Positions 1-14,800 are shown, counted from the stretch's first letter. The stretch: 64,000 nucleotides of DNA from Acanthaster planci (GCF_001949145.1 NW_019091554.1:349898-413897); one strand, 5' to 3'. Translations and numbers: made by a program. Notes: generated by a model not told the origin, from the sequence alone.

Positions 1-223
1 GATCTATTTTCAGCTTTATTACCAGGAGCAGAACGGAAATGAAGATTTCTCGTACTGTAGCTGCAAGAGATTTGTGTGTTACATCATCGGATGCTTGTGT
101 ATTTTATTTAAGGGACATTCAGTTAAAGTTTAGAAAGCAACTCTGGTTCAAATGGGAGTGTTTTAGTGTACACAAGAACAAAGCATGTACATTGTATGGA
201 TTCCAGGATATACATGTAAGTGT

Positions 224-262
224 GCTTGTACAGTACATGTACATGTACATGTTCATGTATGT
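224..262. repeat. TACATGTA-type palindromic simple repeat
   Basis: A run of alternating GTACAT units (period 6, each unit its own reverse complement). The same short-period repeat recurs through 1-20 kb; this is the first clear block. Confidence 0.8.
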
Positions 263-3200
263 GCCATATGTGTCTCATATTCAAAGTTGGAGCTCAGCAT
301 ACTTACAAGGCCCTGGCACATCAATGACTATTTTTGTTCAAGCACATCTTGAATTCGCTTCTCACTTCCTCTCAACCAGCTCAAGCCCTGCGCTTGTTTT
401 GCAAACCCGTTTTGTGTGTGTGTTGTAACATTCCTTGCTCCACACGATGCCGTATTTGCATCTCATCTCTGTCAATCCCCGGGCCCCAGACCAGTACAGC
501 CTGAGCAGGACAATATTCATGCATGTGACATGTGTGAGTGTCTTTACGCTGGCTTGCCCCACTAGACACCCTTTCTTGGAATGCCAGGATCTGCAGCCGG
601 TCATAAGCCAGACATATTACATTTGGACATTTCTGATTTTCTGTCCATGTATTCCTGGGAAGCAGAATAGAAAGCCAGTTTCTTGTAAAAATATTACTAA
701 ATTCAAAATTGCTGAAATTTTGCCTGTTTAGTAATTTAACTTATTTTTCATGTTCATATTTTGAATTTAAAAATTAAAACATAGAACAACGGCATACTCC
801 AGCCACTTCCTTATGTAATACAATGATATGATATTATATGAACAGAATATTGTCGCTGCAGCAGACAGGGTATTTTCATCTTGATAACTCAAATAGGATA
901 GTTACAGTAGGGCATGATCACTTCAAAATAAAAAAGCTTTTTTAAGGAAAGATTTGTTCAGTTCTACAGATTAATATTGTTACCAGTTACAAATGATATT
1001 TTTATAATACCAGTAAGTTGTTTGAATTTCGGCTGCATACATACGTTTATTCATCTTCCAATAAAACCCAATGTGGCATAATAGGAGAGAACAAGTCCAC
1101 TTGGTTAAATGTACACAGCATTGAAGAAGCAGCGGTACCCTTAATATTAAACTGCCTCAATTCAGCACCTGGCCGTCACCCAAAATAGCAACAATGGAGG
1201 GTTATGGGTTTGAACCTGCAGCTGAGCAGGTTCCCCACTCAAGTCAATTCCAGAACCAATTTATTAATAACAAATTTGTCAATGCTGCCCTATAAAGCTA
1301 TACGTGCTGCACTGTACCCGTACCACAGAAGTGGGTGCCGGTCCTCCTCATTGCATGGGGGTATACATACATGTATCAATGTTAGGTCATGTGTTACCCC
1401 CTGCCAGGCTCTCTTAAATGTCAGGAAGAGGGTGGGTGAGGGGACAGGCGGCTGCACTGTCTGTTTTTGCACTTGAAATTCACAAGGGAGTTAATTGCCC
1501 AGTGATGGAAATTGTTCTTTTAAAATGGCCATATGGTGGGGTGAGTATTGCCAACCATTGAACCAATGTCAAACGATTGTGAGTTTGACTGAAGTAGGCC
1601 AGTATGCCGTGCATTGGTGAGTGTGTATTGTGTTTGCTCCATCAGAGGCTCTGCCATAAAATGCTGACCAACCATAGAGGGTGCTGTGTTCCCAGTGCTT
1701 AGCCGTGTTTCACTGCAGTGAGGATCCGAAGTTTATACATGTAAATTTACTTCAAAAGTGGCTTTGAAAGGTGAAATGTACATTTATTTTCAGTAGCAAA
1801 GGAGAAACTTGGATGAATTCTATTTTGTAAAAGATGGATTCTTTTAGTTCTCCCAAACTGCATGTTTCGTGCATCCTCAAAATGTGCAGAACACAACCAA
1901 TGTTGGCTGCCGTGTCTTCAGCCAGAGCCAGAAATTCACATGATATATATGTATATGTACATTAACATGTACATGTACATTGTTCAAGTTTTTATTTGTA
2001 CAATGTATACTTAAATAATATGTCCTGTTTTGATTGTGTTATATTCTGAGCATCAAACAGGAACTGAAACAGCAAAGTACTCGTACATACGCATACAGTG
2101 TATTTGTAATATGTGCAGTAACCTTTGTTAGGCAGATGTTTTGATGTTTTATAATCTTTTGAGTATAAAAGCATAAGGTAAAACCTTTGATAGAAAATTC
2201 CTCCTCCCAAACAAAACTGAAACCAAAAACAAATGAAAGGGATGAATGAAAGAGTCTTACTCATCCATCATCCAAAAAATTCGTGCCCCAAAATGGTGAT
2301 TTTTTTTCCATTTCTGGAAATGATAAGCATCTCCTCTAAAATTTGAAGACTGACTCAAAGCACCCGTCTCTCTGAGTCTTGTGTCATCTCTGTGGCATCT
2401 GTTCCCATTGTGCGCATTCTTTGGCCATAATATTGCCATCATCCCTTACTGGGCTTGATGAATTGAGTTGCGGGGCATGAAATTGCCGAAGTGGGTCACA
2501 GTACCGGTACATGACAGATGTTTCCTAACGCCACATGATTGGAAACCCCAAAGGAGGCAAAGTGCCCCATCAAATATGCTGCCAGGTTGGGAAAATAAAA
2601 TTTCAATCCAAAACTCATTTCTGCCATTTACAGATAACTTTAGACACCAGTCTTCAGCTGTAAAATATACATGTACATGTAGCAAATGATGTAATTGACA
2701 TATATGTATGGTACATATACATGTATGTACAGTAGAAGTGGAAGCACAGTATAGTTTTGAATTGGAATTTAAGTTGTGACACAATTTGCCTGTACATGTA
2801 CCAGTACATAGTTTTTTTCTTTTTGGTTTTTAATAACTATGAAAGTTAAAATTTGATTCATCTGCTTGCCACTACTGAAGACAGAAATATTGGCATATAC
2901 ATTTGTACATGTAGGACCCCAAAAGAAATGAAATTTCCTTGTTTTTTTACTCGGTATAAGACATACATGTATATGTACCGCTAGCTCTCAACCCCTTCCA
3001 AAATATTTTAATTCCTCTTTACAGAAAAAAATCCCAAACACAAAACTGCACAGTAATGACAATAGAGATTCACATCCTGCCTCTGTAGCCCAACACACAT
3101 GATTTTCATCTCCCGGTGCCCCTGTTGCCATGGTGATGTGATGCATCATAGATTTGACTTTGTATGTGTATCTCGGTATATTAATTTGAAAAGGTAGTAG

Positions 3201-4674
3201 TATCGTCATTCTATGCCTAAAGGAAAAACTCAATATATACACTGTATGTGGATCCTATCAGATTGATCAAGTGAAGTGTGCCTCTCCCCCCCTCAAAAAA
3301 ATAAGAGGAATGAAAAATTATCACATAGCTTATTCCAAGATCTGACATGACATGAATACCAGTATTACTGTTGTATGTAACATTCCTGGACATTAGACAT
3401 GGTTGGACAAGCACAGTCAGATATTGATCTACATGTATTTCATATGAATAAATTTGCTTTAGGATTTTTTTTCCTGAGCATGTTTTCACACACATGTAAC
3501 AACTGTATGTACATGTACCAGTACCACAAATAGAGATACATTTCACTCACAAAATGAAAGTCCAATATGTCCCCATGCATGTATCCACAGGTAAATCCAG
3601 CTCATAACCATGTGTACGTACATGTATTTCCATTCTTGTTTGTTAAATACATTGAAACTACCAGTACTGGTTCTAGTACAGTTACATGTCCATACTGCAC
3701 ATGTACTGAACATCTCTCGAGGCGGATACCAGCGTGTCATACATGTAAATATTCATGGTCATTATTATTCGCTATTATTATTATTGTTCATAACCTGTAC
3801 ATTCACATGTACTCTCCTAAACATTGTTACAGCCATTTTTTTTTCTTAGAAAAATTATGTACCAGTACTTAAAGGTACAGGCCACCGTTTGTCTTTGGTG
3901 CTTCATGTTCAAATGAAGCAACAAAAGCATTCTCAATCTTTAAGATGGGACTGATCTTATGAAGTTTGAGCTTTGTCAATCTATACATTCTGAGAAAAAC
4001 AACATTCTGGGATCTCAACTTCAAATCAAAAGTTGCAGAGTCCTGTGTTGAATTGTGCCCAAATTCAGCATCTAGCACCTGCTCTCATTCTGCCGATAGC
4101 AGCTCTGCAGTGTTGCGCACTCAACCGAAGAATTTAAGTATTCCTTCGCACATGTGCATAGTATCAATATTTGCATGCAATTCGCTGAAATGAAAATGAA
4201 GTACAAACAGTATTTTCCCAAACTGTTCTTTTGTACCCAAAGTATCAGTTTTGGATGCTGTCACTGGTGAACCTCAGAAGTATGCCAGATGATCCAAACA
4301 GAATGTAGTAATCACTATTTGAGAAGGAAAGGCAAAACTGCAATTTGTCATCAAATTTACACTGCATCTTTACTGTCCAAACTGTTTTTCAACTCCTTTT
4401 TCTTGGCAAGGTCTTTTGTCCATTGAAATTTGCACAGATCCACCTACCTAGTGTTCAGATAATTTGTTGGCCCAAAAACGGTACAAATGTGTTGCAGCCG
4501 ATGTTTACCTCAGGGCAATTCTGATATATATTGATTTGAGGAAATTTACCAAATTCTATTCTGTTGTACACGTACATGGTATGCTTTCATCCACTCCACC
4601 CAAAAAGCAGTCATGAGTTGTGCCGTTGGTACAGCAAGAGTGTTACAGTGACTAGCCGTACAGCCAGTCCTAAA

Positions 4675-5074
4675 TGTGACCTGCTCTGCAAAAAGGTATA
4701 TTACATCGCGCAATGCAAAAACGCATAATGGCCCATTCCATGTGCCGAGGGTGAAAATATTTGGAAATATTTTAAGGCCAATTGCTTTACCAGAAAGCCT
4801 CTTTTGCTAGGGAAAACCAAGAGAGTGTCTAATGTACGTGTAAGTTAATGTTTCTGTTCGTTATGTTTAAAGGGTATTATCTCAAAAAGCATGTGTGAAA
4901 AAATAGAATTATGTGAACATGCAAATGGCAAATAACTCCAAAATGCAAAATACTTGTGGGATGAATTATACGGTATATCAAATGAAAGCTTAGGATTTTA
5001 GCAATTTGATTATATATATAATTCAATTTCCTAAAAATGTGACATAATACACCTTTTTTGCAGAGCCGGTCACA
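4675..5074. mobile_element. MITE-like element with terminal inverted repeats
   Basis: The left end reads TGTGACCTGCTCTGCAAAAA then GGTATATTA. The right end, read on the other strand, is TGTGACCGGCTCTGCAAAAA then AGGTGTATTA. These are about 35-bp inverted repeats with few mismatches, 400 bp apart. No transposase frame lies between them, so it is a non-autonomous DNA transposon. I cannot fix the target-site duplication; the flanks are AT-rich. Confidence 0.75.
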
Positions 5075-6963
5075 TATATCCTCATACTACTGGTAGATTA
5101 GATGTAAATTGTAGCACAGTAAAGGAAGAAAAAAGACACAGGTTCATGACATACATGTAAGTGTACATGTCCATGTACATACATGTATAAATAATCTAAA
5201 TCTGGAATAAAGCAGGTGAAAATACCATTTGTACATGTCTTACCACGATGGAATGCATGGTTACATGTACCTTTCTTGAGGGTAAACAACAACTGCATGG
5301 ACTTCCATGAGTGCTTCAAGGGTGGCTCCTTTTTCTTCTCATATCTTTGTGGGCCTATTCCTGCACCAAACCTAAGTGTACATGTAAACCGCCCGACATG
5401 GAAAATGTGAGTTTGTGATAAAGAGTCACTCAAAGTTACATTGTACCGGTATTTGTAAGGGTACCATTTTGCACCGCTTCTGTTAAGGCCCTCATGAACA
5501 CCTGCAGCTACATGTACAATGTACAGTATAATTCAGATTCTAAGGCATGCAAGTATGGCACTGAATCCACTATTTTTATTTTGAGACTTCCTTTGAGCGT
5601 TGACATTTCAAATATTTCATTTTGTTAATCAGTTTAAATGAATCAATTGCATTTGCAGATGCACATGCATATAGTGTACATGTGACTTGTGATTGCTAAA
5701 TTTTCATGTCAGTAAAATCAAGAACAGAATAGGAAAACTCCATGGATTATGATAAAGAGCAGGGAAAATTCATTGAAAAAAAGTTCATCGTGTTACAATT
5801 TGAAATGTATGGGAATTCAGCAAACATGTCCATCAAGCGTACATGTATTCAACTCCTGGTATTACAGACTACCGTACATATGTACATACATCGTAGCACT
5901 GATATCAGCAAGATGCTGTCTGGCTACCGGCAGCGATCCATTAGAAATTTGTGAGGCAGAGTCTGCAGACAGCAGACGCTACCTTTCAGGGATTTTTTTT
6001 TCTTTCTCTCAATGAGGCGGCATGGTGCTTTTTTGACGAACAGATGTTTTTGATAGCTGACCAGAGTGTGACGAATTATTGCAAAATACAGGTGGATTGA
6101 AAACCAATCTTATGTACATGCAAATTCAACCGCTGGATTTTGCTTTTGTGTATTTATTTCTAAACCTCAGCCAGACCTGGGATAGGTTGACAGGTGCACA
6201 GGCAATCTTTCTGTCTTTCAGTTAAAGTAAATATTTGAGTTAGCAATCAAAAATGTAAATAAGTATATACTGGTATTTTTTTTTAGGCATACCTTTACAT
6301 TTTTTTGAAAACATTGAAGAACTATGAGCAGGAGTCTGACTGTTATCCTGTAAGTGATATTCCGGGAAATGAAATTAGATTTTGTTGCAGACCAGTAAAG
6401 CTTCCTTGAATAGCCACCAGGATTTTTCACCCTGGCAGTATTTCTGAACTGGGTGTAAAAATTTGCCAGAAAATGGGAAAAAGAGTCCCCAAAAGTGTAC
6501 ACTTATTCTTCAGAGTGTGCATGTACATGGGTTTGGACTAAAGATTAAATGAAGGGGTTTTCAGAGGGCATAAAATAAAAAAGGGACATTTGAGAACTGT
6601 AGCCTTGGGCCACAAGTCGAAACAGATTTTGATCATTCATTGTAGACTCTCTCAGGAATTATCTTCCTTGCATACAACCACTGGCCTCAGTTGGACTCTG
6701 AGCACTGCACATTTGTTATTTTACAATCAAGCAAGGCATGGCTTGTTATTTTCATAAACCCAGGCCAGCTGATAGTGAGCAAATAACTGAAACTGCTTTT
6801 TCTCCCCAGCGATTACAACTTTCCCAGAATTCCAAGATTGAAAAATACTAAAATTATCCTGTGGGATTCAGTCAATTGTAGAAAATATACATTGTAAGCT
6901 TAGGAGACCAAAGTGGAATAAATTTGAAAATGCACAGTACGTATTCACACACATGCTCGAACA

Positions 6964-7066
6964 TACCGGTACACACATGTACATGTACATGTACATGTAC
7001 ATGAATGTACAGATATACATAAATTCAGTGTACATGTACCTAGATGTACATGTACATGTGCACGTA
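6964..7066. repeat. Long ACATGTAC simple-repeat cluster
   Basis: Two blocks of perfect and near-perfect GTACAT repeats separated by about 25 bases. The sequence is self-complementary in every register and could extrude hairpins. It is the longest such cluster in the window. Confidence 0.85.
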
Positions 7067-10013
7067 CCCTTTGACATACTTGTGCAAGGACTTTTGTTTA
7101 ACATGGAAATGACTGGCAACACAAACTTGCACAAGATCAACAAGATCTTGAATGTGAAGTGAGAAACACTTGTGTAATGGCGATGTTGTTGGTTTTGTGT
7201 TGCAAGAGTTCAACTGTACCAGTGTACCTTACCAAAGAACTCTGAAATTTTCTTTAAAATACATGTACATGTAAATACATTTATGCTCGTGAAATTTTTC
7301 AGTACCTGAGCAGTGATGTTTGCAGTTTGAAGTCAGTCCAAGGACATTTGGATGAGAATTTGTACAGTGATTCTATTTGTGTTGATGATGCGAAGATGCA
7401 GGATTTCCAAAGCTGATCTTTTCACTGAAATTCTCCAACCAAGTCTTTTATTCTTGTCATTAAATTGTGTACAATATGTATTCTTGTGCATATAACTACC
7501 TTACATGTACCGGTAATTTCCTTTTTTCAAGGCTCAATTTCTTAAGAGCACCTGTTCAAGTGACAATGATGTACATGAACACCCATACACATACATGTAC
7601 AGTATACATGTATGTGCTTATAAACATGCGCACTAAACATGTACCGGCCGACGTCACATACATGTAAAACACATTTCTCCTCAGCCTGTAAGTTCAAGCT
7701 CTCCATTTCTGAGTCATCTGTTGTTTTGTCTTTTCTTTGTTTGAAATTAGTCTTGTTCTGTTCTTCCTCTCCCTGTCGTCAACAATATTTTACCCGAACC
7801 CATATTCCAAGACAGAGCTGCACATTTTCAAGAGCCAAAGAATTTGTGTGGATTACTTGGTCCATCACAATCCATGACCGATTACCCACTGTCACTGACT
7901 TTTGGCTGTGAGAACTTGTAGGGTTAGTGTGACAAGGGTTTACCATCATGCCCGCATCATTCCAGTACATGTGCACATACAAATCTTGCTGCACATTGTA
8001 GCCAAAATACATGCGAAAATTAATCAAAATACACTTGTGGTGTTTTATTGGTGGTTGTTTGGTCATGATCATTCTGTGCCATATGACATGTATGACTCTT
8101 GATTTTTGCATATTGATAATGGTGGTTATTTCTTGACAGTGACTTTGTGTAATATCTGTGACCGAATCCCACAAAATGAGTCTCTTGTTTTGAAGATGTA
8201 GTATTAATTTGCAGAAAGGGCAAATTGAGCTCTTCTGTTAAATGTACCGGTATCATTCAGTTTTGCATCCTGATGAAAATGAATATCATGGGAATGGAAA
8301 ACGTCGAAGGATCCCTGTCAGTTGAAACGGTTCATCATGCAAAATTCTTTGAGTGACACTTGCAACATGCGACTCATTTTGTTAGATTGGGCCAAATCTT
8401 CTGCATGAGGTGCAGTGTATACATGGTATGCCATTATTTTTTAGTTTGGACGAGACCCCTTTCTTGCAGTGGCCATTTTGTTTAATTCCTCACTTCATGA
8501 AAGATCCACATTGTACACAATGAACGTATAAGGCTCAGTCCAAATCACCAGGCTACCGGAATGGCTGCAAACAACAGGCACACCTTCCATACATGGAAGT
8601 ATTCTGCAACTGGCTGCATGCTTTTCCCATAAATGCATGTGTTTACTTCAAGCTGTAGCCACGTCATTTAGATACATGTACATGTAGCCTTTTGACCAAA
8701 AAGTCTGTTTTAAATGTACAGCATACATTTACTTGGAATGAAAGTGCCACTCAGAGCCATGATGATTAGAGTGCTCCTGAAGAGAATATGAAGCAGTCTG
8801 GAAATTTTAATATACAGAATTGCTTCTGAAGTATTCCGTAGTGCCTCCAAGTAATATGAAGTTCATGTATACCGCGGTTCATTTTCATGTATTTGGAAAT
8901 ACAATGTATTTGTACCTCGTGTTCTAAGAATTCTCAAAGTATCAGTAAGAATGGCAAGCATTTGAAGATTAGAACAGCCACTATAAAGGGTTCAATCTTC
9001 TTGAATGTGAGCAGCTCTTTTGGAATCAAAAAGCGTGCACTTACATGTACCAGTGCCTGCTAAAGTGACTCTGAGAAAATTGTCATGAAACTTATCATTG
9101 CAGACTCACTACAAGGTGGCCACTGCCCTTGTCTCCATTTGCTATGTGCATGCTTTTTTGTTTCTATTTGATTTTGCTTCTCTCCCACGAGCCTAGGTGG
9201 CATGCCCGCTAAGATCCCACCCAGGGACACCCATGTAACTCCACCCCCTGCATGCAAACGTACCCAGGAAGAGCCAGCGACTCGTAATACGGCAATGATG
9301 ATGCGGACACGTTTCAGGCGATGTACTCTTTCCCCTTTGCTTTTTCTTTCAACCCCTCAGCCCTAAAAGTTCCTGTATCCTCCAAAATCTATCACATGAT
9401 TTTTGACTGATTTTGATAGATTCATAAAGCTGCTACTTTGAAAAAGTGCTTAGCAGATTTCAATGCTACTGTACATGTAGGCAAGAATGAGCATGGAATT
9501 TGCCTCAAATGATGTATTTTACATGGCTCTTTTGTTGGTAACTTATTTTCGCTAAGCATGCCCTTGCATGTACGGTACCGGTATCTTCCATGCTTCGCAA
9601 ATTTCCGTGCTTTGCAACTCAGTGAAGTTTGCCCTGTATCTGGACGGCTCAGCCACCGTTTTTACAGAGGTCCAAGAAAAGCGTCCTTACATGTACACTG
9701 TACTAGTAGATCACAGTGCAGTGTAAGATTTTGAAGGATTCAGGAAGGTTCTGAGGGAAATGCCAAAACACCCCTTGAATGATGGAAAAGCTGGGTGAAA
9801 CATATTTTGTAATTGTTATGTTGTTGAAAGCCCTGCTTCAGGCTAATGAAATCAGTCAGATGGCTTGTAGAGGCCAGTAGCCAGTATGATCAAGTGCTCA
9901 CTGTTAGGCAGTCACTGTCGGGCAAGTACAAGTGACTGTAGTTAACTACCAGAAGACAACTGTACATGTACGGTAGTTGGACCTACATGTACACCACTCA
10001 AATGATGGATGCT

Positions 10014-10330
10014 TTTGACCATCATTATGTAGTCAGCCATTTTTGGAACCGGGCCCTTGGACATGGTTGCACCACTGGTTATCAGTGGCCAATATAATTT
10101 GTCAGTATGGAAGGAATCTTTCACATGAAAATACATGTAACTATACGAGATGACATTGACCATGTAAAATGTGAGCTGCCAGAGTGGCAACCAAGAGCCA
10201 AAATGTGATTAACAATGAGGATTTTGTAAGTTACGTAGTTCATTGTAGGGCCATTCGAGTGTGGCTGTATTGCGCATATTTGTTCAAAAGCGCCAAACTA
10301 CAGTTCATGCCCAAACTTGCCAATCTTGTG
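10014..10330 (+). repeat. Dispersed repeat, copy 1 (second copy near 48830-49110)
   Basis: Blocks shared in the same order with 48830-49110 include GGAACCGGGCCC / GGACCAGGCCC, GTTGCACCACTGGT / GTCGCACCGCTGGT, TTCACATGAAAATA / TTCCCATGAAAATA, ACGAGAT and GTGC/ATGCCCAAACTTGCC. The copies are much diverged. No terminal repeats or coding frame were recognised, so the class is unknown. Confidence 0.6.
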
Positions 10331-11750
10331 GCCAAGATGGCTTTTAAAGTACCTTGCTATGAAATGGATATTAATCTATACATTCTATGACAAATCTTTT
10401 TAGCACCTGTTCATTTCATCCTGAACCTCACATCATGCATGGGAATGTTTTGGCAAAATTATTTATAAGACATTTATAAGATTCTTCATTATGGAAAAAA
10501 TTGTCTTACTTGTATGCTCGAGTAAATCAATTTTGTAAATTTGGAAAACGGCCAAAATTGATTCAACTAAAATCAGGAGGTTTCACACAGATACAGTGCA
10601 TTAACCTTGACCCCATTTTGGTTAATTTATGGAAGCCTCCCACATTTGGTTGTCGAGCAGGAAACTAGAGTTTCCTGGATTATTTCTGCGCTCAGTACTC
10701 TTTCAGTTTATCTGCAGTCAGGTAAGATATAAAGGAGCCTGTATAACAGATTTCAAGTGGGTTTTTTCTGTTGACAATACTACTACAGTCAAACTTGTAG
10801 TTCCAACTGTCCACTAAAGGGTTTAATTGAAACAAGCAGTTGAAAACAGGTGTACTACACAATTGTCTCGTGCATGGCTGTGGGATCATGTGGCCTCTAA
10901 CAATTGGTCAGCCATTATTGGGAAGGGGGCCACTGAGCGCAAGCCAGGCACCTAGTGGCAGCCAAAATGGCAGGTTTGACTGTGGACATCAGTGTCCTGT
11001 TGCATGAATGTACATGTATATGAAATTATTTATTTTGTGCATGGATGTGTGAATCTATTGCATGAATGTTAGCTACATGTACATAAAACTCTATGTAAAA
11101 TAAAGGTGTAAAATCAGTGGATTTTTTTCCATTCAAATTTCCATGCGTTTAAGATCATTATGTATTTTTTTTTCATTTTTGAAACAAGGAAAAAACCGTC
11201 TCTGGCATAACAAAAAACAACAGCATTCTGTGGCCTACACATACATTTGTTTTCCCCCAAAAATCCAATACATGTTAAAAGTCAAATTAAGGCTTCCATA
11301 TTTACACTCGGCATTTCCCCTGAATCCTTGAATCCTTGTTTTCCGTTTCATCATTTATATTCTGGGTCCCTAGATTACAGCAGTTTCATAACCCATGAAT
11401 AATGAGTGAGGCAGGTTTGCAGGGACCAACTTCAGTACCCGGCATCAAAATTCATTCATGTACACGTAGTTCCTTTCAGTGTTGAATGTTAACCATGTTG
11501 AGCTTGCAGAGATTTACCAGTAAGTGGTACAGAAATTTGCGTCTACTTTTTATGACTATAGGTCAATACAATTTTTTCAGGTTCAAAGAGTTTACATTTT
11601 TTTCTGTTCTTAGGAAAGCCAAGCTTTTTACCCCCTTAAAAACACAAATCAGCTTTTACTTGCTTGGTACCCAATGTTATGCTTCAATTATGCCTACTGA
11701 ATAAGAACAAAATTTAAGAGACTTTCTCTTTAATCCATTCTTCTGTATAG

Positions 11751-11813
11751 ATCAGAGCATATCATCCATTGATAGTCCTACAGAGGTCAAAGGAAAGGAA
11801 GACGGATCTGAAG
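11751..11813 (+). CDS. DGKQ: DGK theta exon: Ser/Glu/Lys-rich linker before the RA domains
   Basis: A 63-nt exon with acceptor TTCTGTATAG and donor GTATGA. It starts with two bases of a codon and ends with one base (phase 1), which joins in frame with the next exon at 20587. It encodes a low-complexity polar linker ([20 protein letters not shown]), plausible between C1 and RA domains. It is the first exon I can support and is separated from the next by an 8.8-kb intron. Confidence is lower than for the domain exons because the residues are not diagnostic. Confidence 0.65.
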
Positions 11814-14800
11814 GTATGAATATCTGTGCTTTTACAGTATTTACATATTTATCAGTGAAGACTGTCAATAAACATATACTACTCCATTTACAGGTACATT
11901 ATGAAATACCAGTAAATGAATGAATTCAATCTAATGTACAGTACCTGTACATGAACTTATTTAAGTACCATCATAAATATATATTAATTCTGTCCTTTTT
12001 TAGTCTTACTCCAGTATGTGGGTTTATTACTGAACTAACTAAGATGATTAGTCATATTTACAGCACTTAATTAGTAGAAAGCCACAATAAGGGTCTCACC
12101 TCATTAAATTTACAACCAGCCTTTTTGGAATAATGACCAAGGTATATTTACCAACACAGGTGGAATAAAATATGGGGAGTGTAATTAACTCTAGTGCATG
12201 CAGTATTTGTCATTTAGCCACGCTGGTTGTGTTTTCCCCATTGTCGTGTGCGTGCAGCTTCACTTCTGTACCTCAGTGTGCAACACAAATAGGTAATTTC
12301 CAGTGCTGCACAAGCATAGCGTGCAGCAGTTTATGAAATAAAAACAAAAAGTTTGCCTTCAGTTGTACAACTGTTCAACATCCTGGGCAATTTTTCTTTC
12401 TTCTTGAAATAAGTTTTGCCATTCATATGGGTTGCATGTTTACACATGTATATTACATTTTAAGATACTTTCAATAAACACTTTTTGGAGTTAAGTCTGT
12501 GCCATCAGTGGTTTAATTTCACAGTGATACTTGTGATTTTTTTGGCCAACCTACTTGTGCAAAACTGTCAAATAATTCACTTTTAAATTTAGAAATAATT
12601 TTCCCCCCAATGTCAGTTGTGTCTTCAGGCAGAATTTTTTTGCCTGAGAATTTTTGTTTGACATCATAATTCTTGGCTACTTTTGAAAAGAAAGAGTCAT
12701 TTATGTTTGATTAAGTGAAAAGAGATGTCTTACCAAAAATTGAATTAGATCTTTTGCGGCTGAAATTCTTATTTCTTGGCTTCCTCTTGATGGCATTTAG
12801 TCTGTGTTAGCGTCATCAAAACGTCACCAGAGCCCAAAGTCTTGATGGAGAGATGGATTCCATTACCAGGAAAATTCGGATTTCATTTCCAAAATTGTTA
12901 GTGGACTTCATGTGGAGGTCTGTCGCTGGCACTTCCCGGGGTGCCCTCTGTGTCAATGCTTTGACAAGCTGAATGGTGTCAATTGCCATAAAATATACGC
13001 TGTTTCACAAGTATCAGGTGTACACTCAGAGTCCTTTTTTTTCCCATTTTCTTTTAAACTCTGTTTGTATCACGTGGATGAGACTTGAGTTTAAGTTTAA
13101 AGTTTTTTCTCTGTCGTGGTGCTTAAGTTTCAGCTTTCACATACTCGGTTCCTATATTATCACGGTAACTCTGTTATCCTGATATCTTAAATTTTGAATT
13201 TTGTGTTGCCAGTGAGTTCCCAATTGGCAATATTTACCGAGGTAATCAATAAATTATGGCCTGAGGATTAGTTTTGTTAAAACTGAGTGAAAAATTCTGC
13301 AGGTTTCTGTAAGATTTAATAATATTTAATAAAAGATGTAACATTTCCTAAATTTGTAAATTTTCCTTCACCGAGTCCACCCAAGAAAATGAAATGTGGT
13401 ACACCCAAATATTTTTTATTCCATTGGCAAACACCAATTTAAGTAATAAGATGAATGTCGAAGTTGGTGATGCATTTTTTGGGGTGAAAAAGTTCTGGTG
13501 AAAACAACTGAAAAAAAAAGTTATTCCATGCCAGATTAATAAGTGCAAGGTGACGCACTGCAGTTATTCCCATCTCGATCTTTTGGGAATGGCATCTTTA
13601 AGGAAAAGACTGGGAAAAATGGAGAAAATTAAAGGTAAAATGGAACTTTACCACAAATTGAAGTTATTTTGTTTTCCCTGAAAACTAAATCATTCTGTTT
13701 ATCCTTATTTGTCCATAAACAAAGTGCTGTAAAGGCCATTGTAGAAACCATTTCTTAATACCGTGATAATGGAGACTCCACCTCCACTTGCGTATGGTGG
13801 ACACACTGATTTTCTGAGCAATCGTAGAGGAAAATAAATTGAACAACTAACGAAATCTCGTGAATCAAGTAAGAGCTAAATAACAGCGAAGACAGGGTCA
13901 TTCAGGAAGGTGAGGGAGCAATCTTTATTTCGATTGGAAAATTTGATAACTGCCACGATAATACAGTAGCCCATCGTACATGTACATGTACATCAATCAA
14001 ATGATAAAATGAAGCAATCATTGTTAAGCTGCAGGTGTCCCGAATACCAATTGCACGTACATGTAGCTCCCGCTGAATGAAGCTGCTAAGCAAAAGTCTA
14101 ACATACATGTACTTGACAGTTACCAACCAAAGGCATGCTGGGTAATCTGCCTTGAGTTGAAGTGCACCCTCAAGCGGCAAAAGAAAGATAGATGGCAGTA
14201 AGTTTTCCAAGCGGGTTCTTGTACGCGTTCTGCATCTACGCAAAGACCATACATAAAGGAATGACTTCGTTACACGTACTCAGTGTGCTCGGCGTCCAAT
14301 GCACCATTATCTCCATTATAAATGTGCGCCTATGCAGTGAGAACCAAAAAACGCGCCCTCTTTTGTTCCACTTGGAGTGAATTGCTCAGTTGGTAAAGCC
14401 CTGATGTAGTATTCCAGAGGTTAATACATGCAGTTTGAATCCAGTTTTTGAATCCAACTTTCCGTTTTCGTTTCCTTTCCCTGTAGCTTGCATTTTGATA
14501 AATGGACAGATTTTGCATGGTATTACTTTCTTGCTTGGAGAGTTCAACTACATAAACCAGTCGTTAGCTTTCAACATCATTATATTTAGCTTACATTGTA
14601 CAATATGGCCTCTGTGGGAATGGTGCAAGTATACATTACTAAACACTTTTTTCAAGGAAAGCATTTCTTTATACAACTGCAAAATTCCATGAATTTGCTT
14701 TTCTCATTTGTTAAAAGTTTCCCGATGGAATTTTAATTTCATCAGGATAATGTAATTTCATAAGTTTCTAGGGACTGATCGGGGGGAAAACCCCTGCAAG

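Larger units (their letters stand above)
1..11750. other. Intronic or upstream DNA before first visible DGK theta exon
   Basis: I find no supportable coding exon here. A search by eye for the Cys-rich C1 zinc-finger pattern expected at the N terminus of DGK theta found nothing, so those exons lie upstream of the window. The stretch is AT-rich and holds many TACATGTA/ACATGTAC words, a 400-bp terminal-inverted-repeat element at 4675-5074 and one copy of a dispersed repeat at 10014-10330. Open frames here are short and look like chance frames. It is most simply a large intron of the kinase gene; that is inference from the phase-2 start of the exon at 11751. Confidence 0.6.

Noticed and set aside
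3869-4193. Overlapping plus and minus frames in a non-repetitive stretch starting TTAAAGGTACAGGCC
   Set aside because: Considered as an exon or TIR element, but I found no domain, no splice sites and no matching opposite end.
6964-7066. Short-period repeats considered as a CRISPR array
   Set aside because: The units are 6-base palindromes with no spacers; the window is eukaryotic.
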